Part shown: positions 25,848 to 36,000 of the stretch, piece by piece
Position numbering within the stretch: the stretch's first letter is position 1
How the letters are laid out: every line of letters begins with the position of its first letter
Assembly: GCF_002242805.1 (NCBI RefSeq)
Contig: NZ_MCGQ01000020.1
Span: forward strand, 227 to 64,226
From: Streptomyces diastatochromogenes
GTDB lineage: Bacteria; Actinomycetota; Actinomycetes; Streptomycetales; Streptomycetaceae
Length of the DNA stretch: 64,000 nucleotides
Direction of reading: 5' to 3'
Notes under the pieces: model-generated
The model's database searches: none
What the model was told of the DNA's origin: nothing
Seen by the model: the letters and a program-made list of their open reading frames with translations, nothing else
Position numbers and translations under genes: made by a program

Positions 25848-27506
25848 TCAGCCGAGGCCGGGCAGCCGCCGGAATTCGGCGATACGCAGCAGGCGGCCGA
25901 GGGCCAAGTACGTCACGGCCAGGGCGAAAGCGCCGGTGGCCGTGGCGAGGGCCGCCGCCGCCGTACCGCTCCCGCCCAGGGCTGCCGCGCAGACCCGCGC
26001 CGCCGCCCAGCCCGCGACCGCTCCCGCGGCGCCGGCGCACAGCAGCTTGGCGTACGTGCCGCGCAGGGTGCCGTCGGCCAGGCGGCCGCCGGTGCGGCGG
26101 GCCAGCAGGCGGGCGGTGAGGGCGAGGCCGGCGAAGTAGGAGAGGGTGTAGGCGCCGGCCATGCCCGTGACGGCCCAGCGAGCGGGCAACAAGAGGTGGC
26201 AGGCGGTCGCGAGGGCAATGTTCACGACGCCGATCCAGACCGCCATGAAGAACGGTGTACGGGTGTCCTCGAAGGCGTAGAAGCCGCGCAGCAGCAGGTA
26301 CTGGGCCGAGAAGGGGATCAGGCCGAGGCCGAACGCCTGGAGCATGTGGCCGAGGGGCTGGACGGACGAGGCGTCGGCGGCGCCATGGGCGAACAGCAGC
26401 GTCGCGATCTGTGGGCCGAGCGCGGCGAACAGGAAGGCGGCGGGCACGATGACGACCCCGCTGATCCGCAGCGCCCGGGACAGGTCCGCGCGCAGATCGG
26501 CGATCCGGCCCTCGGCGGCGGCCTTGCTCATGCGCGGCAGCAGGGCCGTGACCAGGGAGACGGTGACGACGGACTGCGGCAGTGTCCAGATCGCCTGGGC
26601 ATAGCTGTACGACGTGTAGCCCGCGCCGGCCTTCGGCAGTTCCTGGTCGGCCGCGTTGGCGTAGTTGGTGACCACGGTGAGCGCGATCTGGTTGGCCAGC
26701 ACGAACAGCAGCGTCCACTTGGCCGCGTGGACGCCGGAGCCGAGTCCGGCGCCGCGCCAGTCGAAGCGGGGCCGGAACCGGAAGCCGGCGGCGCGGGCGA
26801 AGGGGATGAGCGCGAGGGCCTGTACGGCGATGCCGACGGTGGTGCCGATGCCGAGCCAGCGGACCTGGGCGGCGGTGATGTCGGCGACCGAGTGCGGGAC
26901 GGTCATCAGCCCCAGGTAGGCGCTGAACATGCCGATGAGGACGAAGTTGTTGAGAACCGGCGTCCAGGTCATGGCCCCGAACTTCTCGCGGGCGTTGAGG
27001 ACTTGGCCGAGAATGGTGAAGAGGCCGTAGAAGAAGATCTGCGGCAGCAGGAACCGGGCGAAGACGACGGTGAGCCGGAAGGCCTGATGGCTGTCCGGCG
27101 TGTCCCTCATGTACAGGCCCACGATCTGTGGGGCCGCCCAGACGGCGAGTACGGTCCCGGCGGCCAGCACCGTGATGACCAGGGTCACCAGCCGCTGTTC
27201 GTAGGCGCGCCCGCCGTCGGGGTGGGTGGCCCGGGCACGCACCAGCTGCGGCACGAGTACGGCGTTCAGGGCGCCGCCGATCAGCAGGATGTACAGGCTG
27301 GTCGGCAGGGTGTTCGCCGTGTTGTACGTGCTCGCCAGCAGCCCGTTGCCGAGCGCCGCGCCCTGCAGCACCTGCCGGATCAGCCCGGTCGCCCGTGACA
27401 CGACGGTGGCTCCGGCCATCAGCACGGAGGACCGGGCGAGCCCGCCCTTCTCCTCCGTCGTCCGCCTTTTCGCATGCCGTGCTGCGCTCTTCGCCCCCGC
27501 CACCAT
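25848..27506 (-). CDS. murJ: MurJ-type lipid II flippase (MOP exporter superfamily)
   Basis: An integral membrane protein of 552 residues with about 14 hydrophobic helices and the MviN/MurJ opening RSSVLMAGATVVSRATGLIRQVL. Basic residues in the early helices (R in SRATGLIR, and RARATHPDG) match the central cationic cavity that flips lipid II across the membrane in peptidoglycan synthesis. Extra C-terminal helices are as in the family. The ATG at 27506 (MVAGAKSAAR) lacks an obvious ribosome site; an in-frame start at 27578 would add residues unlike the family. Streptomycetes usually carry more than one murJ/mviN homologue; which one this is I cannot say. Confidence 0.88.
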   Translation of the reverse strand: MVAGAKSAARHAKRRTTEEKGGLARSSVLMAGATVVSRATGLIRQVLQGAALGNGLLASTYNTANTLPTSLYILLIGGALNAVLVPQLVRARATHPDGGRAYEQRLVTLVITVLAAGTVLAVWAAPQIVGLYMRDTPDSHQAFRLTVVFARFLLPQIFFYGLFTILGQVLNAREKFGAMTWTPVLNNFVLIGMFSAYLGLMTVPHSVADITAAQVRWLGIGTTVGIAVQALALIPFARAAGFRFRPRFDWRGAGLGSGVHAAKWTLLFVLANQIALTVVTNYANAADQELPKAGAGYTSYSYAQAIWTLPQSVVTVSLVTALLPRMSKAAAEGRIADLRADLSRALRISGVVIVPAAFLFAALGPQIATLLFAHGAADASSVQPLGHMLQAFGLGLIPFSAQYLLLRGFYAFEDTRTPFFMAVWIGVVNIALATACHLLLPARWAVTGMAGAYTLSYFAGLALTARLLARRTGGRLADGTLRGTYAKLLCAGAAGAVAGWAAARVCAAALGGSGTAAAALATATGAFALAVTYLALGRLLRIAEFRRLPGLG

Positions 27507-27602
27507 GGCGTCAAGATACGGGAGTTGAGATCGGTCCAGCCAAATAAGGGATCTTCCCTCGCAATGGTGAACATCCATCTTGCAGCTGGCATATTCGATT
27601 TG

Positions 27603-27628
27603 CTCCGCTCTACGTTCCGCAGCGGAGG
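27603..27628 (+). promoter_or_regulatory. Hairpin overlapping the Bro-N gene ribosome-binding site
   Basis: CTCCGC (27603-27608) can pair with GCGGAG (27622-27627), and the second arm contains the GGAGG (27624-27628) that starts 13 nt before the ATG at 27637. Pairing would sequester the site. The 13-nt loop weakens the fold. Confidence 0.35.
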
Positions 27629-27636
27629 TGGTTCAC

Positions 27637-28614
27637 ATGAACGAACCCAGCAAGCAGCCCAACGCGGGCGAGCGGCATGAGGCGATCGACGTCAGCGACT
27701 TCGTGTACGCGGCGACCGGAGCCCGGGTGCGACGACTGACCATGCCGGACGGGACTCATTGGTTTCCGGCGGTGGATGTCTGCAAGGAACTCGGGCACAC
27801 CAACTCGAGGAAGGCTCTCTCCGACCATGTCCCGGAAGAGCACCGAGAGATTCTTGAGACCGTAACTGGAGGTTACGGTCTCAGCATTCCCGCAGGTCGG
27901 GAGTGGCGTCGAGACATGAATCTCATCGATCTCCAAGGCCTGATCCTCCTCGTCCAATCCTGTACGAAGGCTGCCTGCGCCCCCTTCAAGCAGTGGGCCG
28001 CCGAGGTCATCGAGACCGTTCAGCGAGAGGGCTCCTACACTCTCGAAGAGGCCGAGGTGCAGCCCGCCGAGCCGGGTGCCCCCATCGCGTACGCCATGCC
28101 GGAGCAGGTCGCCGAGGCCATCGTGCGGCTTGAGGCGCACAACCTTCAGCTGGACGAGGAGCTGGCGAACGGGCAGCGCGAATCGATCTCGTTGCAGAAG
28201 GAGATGCTGGCGATCCAGAGGGAGACGCTGGCCACGCAGAAGGCCACACTCGCCGTGCAACAGGCCCTGGTCCGGGCGATGGAACGCATCGCGGACCGGT
28301 TCGACGCTCTCGTTCTCGAACGTCGGGCGCCCGGCGGGCACCTCACGGTGCTGCCCACCACGGAGTCCGTGCTGGCCGACTGGCGGGAACGGCTGTCCGT
28401 GACGGAGGACGTGTGGCTCGTGGCCGTCGTCATCGCCCCGGTTCTCGTCGAGAGGGGTGAGCTGCGAGAGCCGCTCGAATCGATCGCGGCCCGTACGGGT
28501 CTGTCGGTACGGCGCGTCAACGAATGCCTGCGCCTGCTGCGCAAGCACGCCTGCATCCGCTCACAGGGCGCGGCGGAGGACGGGGCGCCGGTGTACGTGC
28601 TCAACCAGCTCTGA
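27637..28614 (+). CDS. Bro-N domain protein with coiled coil and winged helix
   Basis: A protein of 325 residues resembling phage antirepressors. The N-terminal Bro-N domain (about 15-120: VRRLTMPDGTHWFPAVDVCKELGHTNSRKALSDHV, then LIDLQGLILLVQSCTKAACAPFKQWAAEVI) is a DNA-binding fold of phages and baculoviruses. The middle (about 165-225) holds heptads LQKEMLA, IQRETLA, TQKATLA, VQQALVR in tandem, an oligomerising coiled coil. The C-terminal 65 residues read as a winged helix (LESIAARTGLSVRRVNECLRLLRKHACI). The ATG is preceded by GGAGG. Between core genes with no other phage gene, it looks like a domesticated phage regulator. Confidence 0.8.
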   Translation: MNEPSKQPNAGERHEAIDVSDFVYAATGARVRRLTMPDGTHWFPAVDVCKELGHTNSRKALSDHVPEEHREILETVTGGYGLSIPAGREWRRDMNLIDLQGLILLVQSCTKAACAPFKQWAAEVIETVQREGSYTLEEAEVQPAEPGAPIAYAMPEQVAEAIVRLEAHNLQLDEELANGQRESISLQKEMLAIQRETLATQKATLAVQQALVRAMERIADRFDALVLERRAPGGHLTVLPTTESVLADWRERLSVTEDVWLVAVVIAPVLVERGELREPLESIAARTGLSVRRVNECLRLLRKHACIRSQGAAEDGAPVYVLNQL

Positions 28615-28623
28615 GAGTCAGAG

Positions 28624-28670
28624 GAGGGAGTGGGCGATCGCAAGACCTAGTTGCGACCGCCCACTCCCTC
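28624..28670. terminator. Bidirectional hairpin between the Bro-N and bkdC genes
   Basis: A 13-bp perfect outer stem (GAGGGAGTGGGCG with CGCCCACTCCCTC), one mismatch, then TCGCAA/TTGCGA around a GACCTAG loop. It lies between convergent genes whose stops are at 28614 and 28684, and can terminate both. Confidence 0.85.
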
Positions 28671-28683
28671 AACCTAGCTGCCC

Positions 28684-30081
28684 TCACGCCCAGGTGATCA
28701 ACCGCTTCGGCTGCTCCAGGATCGCCGCGACGTCGGCGAGCACCTTGGAGCCGAGTTCGCCGTCGACCAGGCGGTGGTCGAAGCTCAGGGCCAGGGTGGT
28801 GACCTGGCGCGGCTTGACCTTGCCCTTGTGGACCCACGGCTGGAGCTTGATCGCGCCGACCGCGAGGATCGCGGACTCGCCGGGGTTGAGGATCGGCGTG
28901 CCGGTGTCGACGCCGAAGACGCCGACGTTGGTGATGGTCACCGTGCCGCCCTGCATCGCCGCGGGGGACGTCTTGCCCTCGCGGGCCGTCGCCACCAGCT
29001 CGCCCAGGGACTCGGCCAGCTGCGGGAGCGTCTTGGCGTGGGCGTCCTTGATGTTCGGGACGATCAGGCCGCGGGGAGTGGCCGCCGCGATGCCCAGGTT
29101 CACGTAGTGCTTGAGCACGATCTCCTGGTGGGGCTCGTCCCAGGACGCGTTGATGTCCGGGTTGCGCTTGATGGCGACCAGCAGGGCCTTGGCGATCAGG
29201 AGCAGCGGGTTCACCCGCAGGCCCTGGAACTCCTTGTCCTGCTTGAGTTCCTCGACCAGCTTCATCGTGCGCGTCACGTCCACCGTCACGAACTCGGTGA
29301 CGTGCGGCGCCGTGAACGCGGAGCCGATCATGGCCTGCGCGGTCGCCTTGCGGACGCCCTTGACCGGGATGCGGGTCTCGCGGGCGCCGTCGTAGGCCAC
29401 GACGGGTGCGGGAACCGGGGCGGTGGTGGGGGCTTCCACGACGACCGGCGCGGTGGCCTCGGCAGCCTTGGGGGCCGCCGCCGCGTGGACGTCCTCGCGG
29501 GTGATGACGCCGTCCGGGCCGGACGGGGTGATCGTGGCGAGGTCGACGCCGAGGTCCTTCGCCAGCTTGCGCACCGGCGGCTTGGCCAGCGGGCGGGGCT
29601 GGGCGGGGACGGCGGCGCCGTGGCCGTTCAGCTCGGTCTGGATGGCCTGGGCCGCGGCCGGGACGGTGACCTCCGGGCCCTTGCGCGGGCGGCGCTTGGT
29701 GGAGGTGGTCGCCACGCCGTAGCCGACCAGGACCGGCTGGCGGCCCTCCGGCTTGGGCTCCTCCGCCTTGGGTGCCGCCTTCGGCTGCTCGGCGGGAGCG
29801 GGGGTTTCCGCCGGTGCGCCGCCGGCCACGTCCACCGCGATGATGGACGTGCCCACGTCCACCGTGGTGCCCTCGGGGAAGTGCAGCGCGCGGACCACGC
29901 CGTCGTAGGGGATGGGGAGTTCGACGGCCGCCTTGGCGGTCTCGACCTCGCACACCACCTGGCCGTCGGTGACCGTGTCACCGGGCTGGACGTACCACTT
30001 GAGGATCTCGGCCTCGGTGAGTCCCTCGCCCACGTCGGGCATCTTGAACTCGCGTACGGAAGCTTCCGTCATCGTCGTCAC
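28684..30081 (-). CDS. bkdC: Branched-chain 2-oxo acid dehydrogenase E2 (lipoyl acyltransferase), copy 1
   Basis: The E2 core of the branched-chain 2-oxo acid dehydrogenase complex, 465 residues, transferring branched acyl groups from E1 to CoA. Domains in order: biotin/lipoyl attachment with ETAKA lysine (about residue 50), an Ala/Pro linker, a peripheral-subunit-binding domain (PPVRKLAKDLGVDLATITPSG), and a catalytic domain with the family histidine in SFDHRLVDGELG. I chose the GTG at 30081, where AGGAG is 7 nt upstream and overlaps the bkdB stop; the ATG at 30072 has a 16-nt spacing. Third gene of bkdA-B-C; products feed branched fatty-acid and polyketide starters. Confidence 0.94.
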   Translation of the reverse strand: MTTMTEASVREFKMPDVGEGLTEAEILKWYVQPGDTVTDGQVVCEVETAKAAVELPIPYDGVVRALHFPEGTTVDVGTSIIAVDVAGGAPAETPAPAEQPKAAPKAEEPKPEGRQPVLVGYGVATTSTKRRPRKGPEVTVPAAAQAIQTELNGHGAAVPAQPRPLAKPPVRKLAKDLGVDLATITPSGPDGVITREDVHAAAAPKAAEATAPVVVEAPTTAPVPAPVVAYDGARETRIPVKGVRKATAQAMIGSAFTAPHVTEFVTVDVTRTMKLVEELKQDKEFQGLRVNPLLLIAKALLVAIKRNPDINASWDEPHQEIVLKHYVNLGIAAATPRGLIVPNIKDAHAKTLPQLAESLGELVATAREGKTSPAAMQGGTVTITNVGVFGVDTGTPILNPGESAILAVGAIKLQPWVHKGKVKPRQVTTLALSFDHRLVDGELGSKVLADVAAILEQPKRLITWA

Positions 30082-30092
30082 GAACCCTCTCC

Positions 30093-31079
30093 TCAGTACG
30101 CCAGGGCACGGTCGACGGCGTCGAGCACCCGGTCCAGACCCGGCAGGTACTCCTCCTCCAGGCGCGCCGGCGGGTACGGGGCGTGGTAGCCGCCGACCCG
30201 GAGCACCGGGGCCTCCAGGTGGTAGAAGCAGCGCTCCGTGATCCGGGCGGCGATCTCCGCACCGGAGCCGAAGAACACCGGCGCCTCGTGGACGACGACC
30301 AGGCGGCGGGTCTTCTCGACCGAGGCCTGGATGGTGTCGAAGTCGAGGGGGCTGACCGAGCGCAGGTCCAGCACCTCCAGGGACTTGCCCTCCTCGGCGG
30401 CCGCGTTCGCGACCTCCTGGCACAGCTTCACCATCGGGCCGTAGGCGGCCAGGGTGAGGTCCGTGCCCTCGCGGACGACCTGTGCCTTGTGCAGCGGGCC
30501 GGGGATGGCGTCGGTGCTGACCTCGCCCTTGTCCCAGTAGCGCCGCTTGGGCTCGAAGTAGATCACCGGGTCGTCGCTCTGGATGGCCTGCTGCATCATC
30601 CAGTACGCGTCGGACGCGTTGGAGGGGCTGACCACCTTCAGGCCCGCCACGTGCGCGAACAGCGACTCGGGGGACTCGGAGTGGTGCTCGACCGCGCCGA
30701 TGCCGCCGCCGTAGGGGATGCGGATGACGACCGGCATCTTGACCTTGCCCAGCGCACGGGCGTGCATCTTCGCCAGCTGCGTGACGATCTGGTCGTAGGC
30801 CGGGAAGACGAAGCCGTCGAACTGGATCTCCACCACCGGGCGGTAGCCGCGCAGCGCGAGGCCGATCGCGGTGCCGACGATGCCCGACTCGGCGAGCGGG
30901 GTGTCGATGACGCGGCTCTCGCCGAAGTCCTTCTGCAGGCCGTCGGTGACCCGGAAGACACCGCCGAGCTTGCCGACGTCCTCGCCCATGACGAGGACCT
31001 TGGGGTCCGTCTCCAGAGCGCGGCGCAGCGACTCGTTGATCGCCTTGGCCAGCGCCATGGTCTTGGTCTCGGCTGCCAT
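30093..31079 (-). CDS. bkdB: Branched-chain 2-oxo acid dehydrogenase E1 beta, copy 1
   Basis: The beta subunit of the thiamine-diphosphate E1 of branched-chain 2-oxo acid dehydrogenase, 328 residues, the usual length. Recognisable signatures are MGEDVGKLGGVFRVTDGL (thiamine-binding glutamate), DTPLAESGIVGTAIG, the RIPYGGGIGAVEHHSESPE loop and the C-terminal transketolase domain ending in VGGYHAPYPPARLEE. Only two bases separate it from the E1 alpha stop (TGATCATG), so it is translationally coupled. Its stop overlaps the ribosome site of bkdC. Confidence 0.95.
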   Translation of the reverse strand: MAAETKTMALAKAINESLRRALETDPKVLVMGEDVGKLGGVFRVTDGLQKDFGESRVIDTPLAESGIVGTAIGLALRGYRPVVEIQFDGFVFPAYDQIVTQLAKMHARALGKVKMPVVIRIPYGGGIGAVEHHSESPESLFAHVAGLKVVSPSNASDAYWMMQQAIQSDDPVIYFEPKRRYWDKGEVSTDAIPGPLHKAQVVREGTDLTLAAYGPMVKLCQEVANAAAEEGKSLEVLDLRSVSPLDFDTIQASVEKTRRLVVVHEAPVFFGSGAEIAARITERCFYHLEAPVLRVGGYHAPYPPARLEEEYLPGLDRVLDAVDRALAY

Positions 31080-31081
31080 GA

Positions 31082-32293
31082 TCAGACCCCCTCTGCCTCT
31101 GCGTCCGCGAACGACGCCTGGTAGGCGGCGAACTGGGCTCGCTCCTCGTCGACGAGCGCGTGCCCGTCCGCGTACACGTTCTCGAACATGGCGAAGTGGT
31201 CCGGGTCCGGCATGGAGCGGACCGCTTCGCGCACTCGCCTGCCCAACGCCTCGGACTCGGCCTCGAGTTCCGCGAAGAATCCCTCGTCCGCGTGGTTTGA
31301 GGCCTCGAGGAACCGGCGAAGGCGCAGGATCGGGTCCTTCGCCTCCCAGGACTGCCGCTCCTCGTCGCCCCGGTAGCGGGTGGGGTCGTCGGAGGTGGTG
31401 TGGGCGCCCATGCGGTAGGTGTAGGCCTCGACCAGGGTCGGGCCCTCGCCGTTGCGGGCGCGCTCCAGCGCCCACTTGGTGACCGCGAGGCAGGCCAGGA
31501 CGTCGTTGCCGTCGACGCGTACGCCGGGGAAGCCGTAGCCCTGCGCGCGCTGGTAGAGCGGGACGCGGGTCTGCTTCTCGGTCGGCTCGGAGATCGCCCA
31601 CTGGTTGTTCTGGCAGAAGAACACCACCGGGGCGTTGTAGACCGCGGAGAAGGTGAACGACTCGGCGACATCGCCCTGGCTGGAGGCGCCGTCGCCGAAG
31701 TAGGCGATGACGGCCGAGTCCGCGCCGTCCTTGGCCACGCCCATCGCGTAGCCGGTGGCGTGCAGCGTCTGGGAGCCGATGACGATCGTGTACAGGTGGA
31801 AGTTGTTGCTGTTCGGGTCCCAGCCGCCGTTGTTCACGCCGCGGAACATCCCGAGCAGGTTGGCCGGGTCGACCCCGCGGCACCAGGCGACGCCGTGCTC
31901 GCGGTAGGTCGGGAAGACGTAGTCGTCGTCGCGCAGGGCCCGGCCGGAGCCGATCTGGGCGGCCTCCTGGCCGAGCAGCGAGGCCCACAGGCCCAGCTCG
32001 CCCTGGCGCTGCAGGGAGGTGGCCTCGGCGTCGAACCGGCGGGTGAGCACCATGTCGCGGTACAGGCCGCGCAGCTCCTCGGGGGTGATCCCGGCGACGT
32101 AGGCGTCGTACTCGGCGTTCTTGACCCGCTCGCCCTCGGGCGTCAGGAGCTGCACGAGTTCCGGGTCGGTGCTCTTCTTGGTGGTGCGGGTGGTGCGCTT
32201 GGTGCCGGTGGTTCCGGTACTGCTGCCGGTGGTGCCGGCCTTGCCTGCGGCGCTGCGTCGCGGCTTGCGCGCGGCACTGCTGTCCACGGTCAC
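31082..32293 (-). CDS. bkdA: Branched-chain 2-oxo acid dehydrogenase E1 alpha, copy 1
   Basis: The alpha subunit of E1, 403 residues, decarboxylating 2-oxoisovalerate, 2-oxoisocaproate and 2-oxo-3-methylvalerate with thiamine diphosphate. The cofactor motif is GDGASSQGDVAESFTFSAVYNAPVVFFCQNN, and the phosphorylation-loop-like region YRMGAHTTSDDPTRYR is present. The N-terminal about 45 residues are a lysine/threonine-rich tail (TKRTTRTTKKSTDPE) absent from copy 2. The GTG at 32293 has GGAGGA 6 nt upstream; longer in-frame extensions have no support. First gene of bkdA-B-C, with an Lrp-like palindrome upstream. Confidence 0.95.
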   Translation of the reverse strand: MTVDSSAARKPRRSAAGKAGTTGSSTGTTGTKRTTRTTKKSTDPELVQLLTPEGERVKNAEYDAYVAGITPEELRGLYRDMVLTRRFDAEATSLQRQGELGLWASLLGQEAAQIGSGRALRDDDYVFPTYREHGVAWCRGVDPANLLGMFRGVNNGGWDPNSNNFHLYTIVIGSQTLHATGYAMGVAKDGADSAVIAYFGDGASSQGDVAESFTFSAVYNAPVVFFCQNNQWAISEPTEKQTRVPLYQRAQGYGFPGVRVDGNDVLACLAVTKWALERARNGEGPTLVEAYTYRMGAHTTSDDPTRYRGDEERQSWEAKDPILRLRRFLEASNHADEGFFAELEAESEALGRRVREAVRSMPDPDHFAMFENVYADGHALVDEERAQFAAYQASFADAEAEGV

Positions 32294-32844
32294 GTGTGCT
32301 CCTCCGTCGTTCCGGCCCCCGGGGTTGCCGGTAGGCCAGTGCGGCTCACCTGTTCTCGACCACCGGGCACGGGGTGGGTGCCACTCGGCCGGGAACAGGC
32401 GTGACAGGTGCCCCGGCGAGCGCCCTGCAACTTTTACGTTACCCAGTGCTCCACATTTCTGTGAAACCCCTCCTGACCTGCGATTTTGCTTGGATTTCCA
32501 AGTAAATCCGCAGGGCTCGGAAGACCGCTGGTCACAGCCTTGCAGGAGGCCGGAGCAACGGCACGTTATCCCGGCCACCCCGGGCACGGGAAGAGTCAAT
32601 GTGTGACACTGCCCTCGTCCGCGAAGGCGGAAAAATCCAGGTATGGGATGGCACCGCGGCCGACGCGCTGCTACGGATTCCGGCCACCCGACCCGACGTC
32701 ACCGTGCTCGACGAGCGCCACCCGTGCACCTGACCGTCGCTCCGGAGTTCGTCACGGTGCACAGCGTGACCGAAAGCGACCAGCGGCGACTGCCTGTGAT
32801 AAGCCCCAGCTCACGGCCGCTTTTCGTGCCCTAACATCTGGCGC
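32294..32844. other. 551-bp divergent region between bkdA and the kinase gene
   Basis: No gene is visible here. On the minus strand a possible bkdA promoter is TTCACA then TAACGT with an 18-bp spacer (about 32430-32462). A long dyad lies just upstream of it at 32477-32514. The stretch is less G+C rich than the surrounding genes. Confidence 0.5.
32477..32514. promoter_or_regulatory. 38-nt imperfect palindrome upstream of bkdA copy 1
   Basis: The outer arms CCTGC and GCAGG and the core CTTGGATTTCCAAG (32489-32502) form one dyad with 15 of 18 base pairs matching plus one G-T pair. It sits about 184 bp upstream of the bkdA GTG and just upstream of the putative -35. Size and symmetry fit an Lrp/AsnC-type regulator; the Lrp gene at 47137, beside the second bkd operon, is the candidate protein. 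Confidence 0.55.
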
Positions 32845-33888
32845 GTGCCGCGCTCATGTGTACCACCCCTCCCGCCCCATGCGCCCCCTCTGGGCGCCCT
32901 GCTGCGCCTGTACGCCGCCGGTACCGCCCTCACCTGCGAACCCGTCGACCAGGGCCTGCTCAACCGCGGCTACCGGCTGTGCACCACCCGCGGCCGCTAC
33001 TTCCTCAAGCACCACTTCGACCCGGACACCGCCGACCCGGCCGCCATCGAACGCCGGCACCGGGCCACCCAGCGCCTGGCCGATCTCGGCGTCCCGGTCG
33101 CCCCGCCGCTCGCGCACCGCGAGGGCCGCACGGTCGCCGTCGTCGGCGGCCACGCCTACGCCCTGCACCCCTGGATCGACGGCAGGCACCGCCACGGCGG
33201 CCAGCTGACCCGCGGGGAGAGCGCACGCCTGGGGGCGCTCCTGGGCGCCGTACACGCCTGCCTGGAGCGCGTGATGCCCCCCAAGGGGCGCACGCGCCCG
33301 GCCACGAGCCCGCATCCCGTGGAGAGCGCCGATCCGGCCGCCACCTTCGCCCTCATCGACGACCTGCTCGCCCACGTCCGCCGCCACCGCCCCGCCGACG
33401 CCTTCGACGAACTGGCCCGCCACCGCCTTCTGGAGCGCCGCGCGCTGCTGGAGCAGCACGCCGACCGGCGCCCCCCGCGCGGCGGCTCGGTGGGCTGGGT
33501 GCACGGCGACTTCCACCCCTTCAACCTGCTCTACAAGGGCGACGCCCCGGCCGCCATCGTCGACTGGGACCGGCTCGGCGTGCAGCCCCGCGCCGAGGAG
33601 GCCGTACGCGCCGCCGCGATCTTCTTCGTACGGCCCGCGGGGGCGCTGGACCTGCCCAAGGTGCGGGCGTACGCGCGCACGTACCGGCGCGCGGCCGGCG
33701 CCACGCCCTCGGAGCTCGCGGCGGCCGTGCACCGGGTGTGGTGGGAGCGCCTGAACGACTTCTGGATGCTGCGCTGGCACTACGAGCGCGGTGACACACG
33801 CGCGGACTGCCAGTTCCCGGCCGCCTCGGCGCTGGCGGTGTGGTGGACACGGGAGTACGACGCGGTGTGCGACGCCTTCGTGGAGTGA
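32845..33888 (+). CDS. APH-family phosphotransferase
   Basis: A kinase-like protein of 347 residues related to aminoglycoside and homoserine phosphotransferases. Catalytic motifs are WVHGDFHPFNLLY (Brenner motif, about 216-228) and AIVDWDRLG (metal-binding aspartate, about 236). The N-terminal lobe has the lysine in YFLKHHFD. The acceptor may be a small metabolite or drug; neighbours give no clue. The GTG at 32845 begins the likely frame. It is monocistronic and ends 149 bp before the convergent Ser/Thr kinase gene. Confidence 0.85.
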   Translation: MPRSCVPPLPPHAPPLGALLRLYAAGTALTCEPVDQGLLNRGYRLCTTRGRYFLKHHFDPDTADPAAIERRHRATQRLADLGVPVAPPLAHREGRTVAVVGGHAYALHPWIDGRHRHGGQLTRGESARLGALLGAVHACLERVMPPKGRTRPATSPHPVESADPAATFALIDDLLAHVRRHRPADAFDELARHRLLERRALLEQHADRRPPRGGSVGWVHGDFHPFNLLYKGDAPAAIVDWDRLGVQPRAEEAVRAAAIFFVRPAGALDLPKVRAYARTYRRAAGATPSELAAAVHRVWWERLNDFWMLRWHYERGDTRADCQFPAASALAVWWTREYDAVCDAFVE

Positions 33889-33942
33889 CGGCCTCGAAGA
33901 GGTCGCGCACAGAGGTCGCACACAGAGGGGTCGCGCACAACG

Positions 33943-33981
33943 GCACGCGCGCGTGGAGCCGTTGCTCGCACGCGCGCGTGG
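33943..33981. repeat. Direct repeat of a self-complementary 14-mer between convergent genes
   Basis: GCACGCGCGCGTGG occurs at 33943-33956 and 33968-33981. Each copy contains the palindrome CACGCGCGCGTG, and the copies can pair with one another. Three GGTCGCRCACA-type copies precede them at 33901-33940. The pair may serve as a terminator for the convergent genes. Confidence 0.4.
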
Positions 33982-34037
33982 GGTGATCTAGCCGTGGTGT
34001 CTCAGGCTGTTGCCGGACCCGACGGCGTCGGAGGCCT

Positions 34038-35657
<1,620 letters not shown>

Positions 35658-36000
35658 CGGTCCTCGCCGTCGTTTCTGCCCGCGGTGCGCGCGGTGTTGT
35701 TACGGTCTCCGTCGGCCACGCTACAGCCTTCATGGGGGCCGCCGGTCCGGATCCGGTGCCGGGACCGGCCCCGGAGTGACCGGTCATGAAACCTCTAGCA
35801 CGCGCTCTCGTGCAAATTCTGTGTGCCGGTGGTACGGCCGCTGTAACGCTTCCGCGACGCTTCTTTCGCGTACGGTCACGGAACGGGCACCGCGCTTGAC
35901 GTGTCAGTGCCCTGGGGCAGACTTGGCCGGGAATGACACATTCGATCAAGGCTTGTTCGCTCAATGACGGCGCCGGACGGCCAGTGGGGGACGCGGAGAG
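35658..36000. other. 343-bp divergent kinase-kinase promoter region
   Basis: No gene is seen. Promoter sequence for the PASTA kinase lies at 35896-35923. For the other kinase I see only a possible dyad GCACG-N6-CGTGC near 35797-35812 within an A/T-richer patch. Confidence 0.5.
35896..35923 (+). promoter_or_regulatory. Promoter for the PASTA kinase gene
   Basis: TTGACG (35896-35901), a 16-bp spacer and CAGACT (35918-35923) resemble a sigma-70 HrdB-type promoter, 78 bp before the ATG at 36001. The inter-motif TGTCAGTGCCC is unremarkable. Confidence 0.5.

Noticed and set aside
28684..31671. 995-residue frame extending bkdC through bkdB and bkdA
   Set aside because: Only the lipoyl-to-catalytic portion is real; the rest is a frame shadow of bkdB and bkdA.
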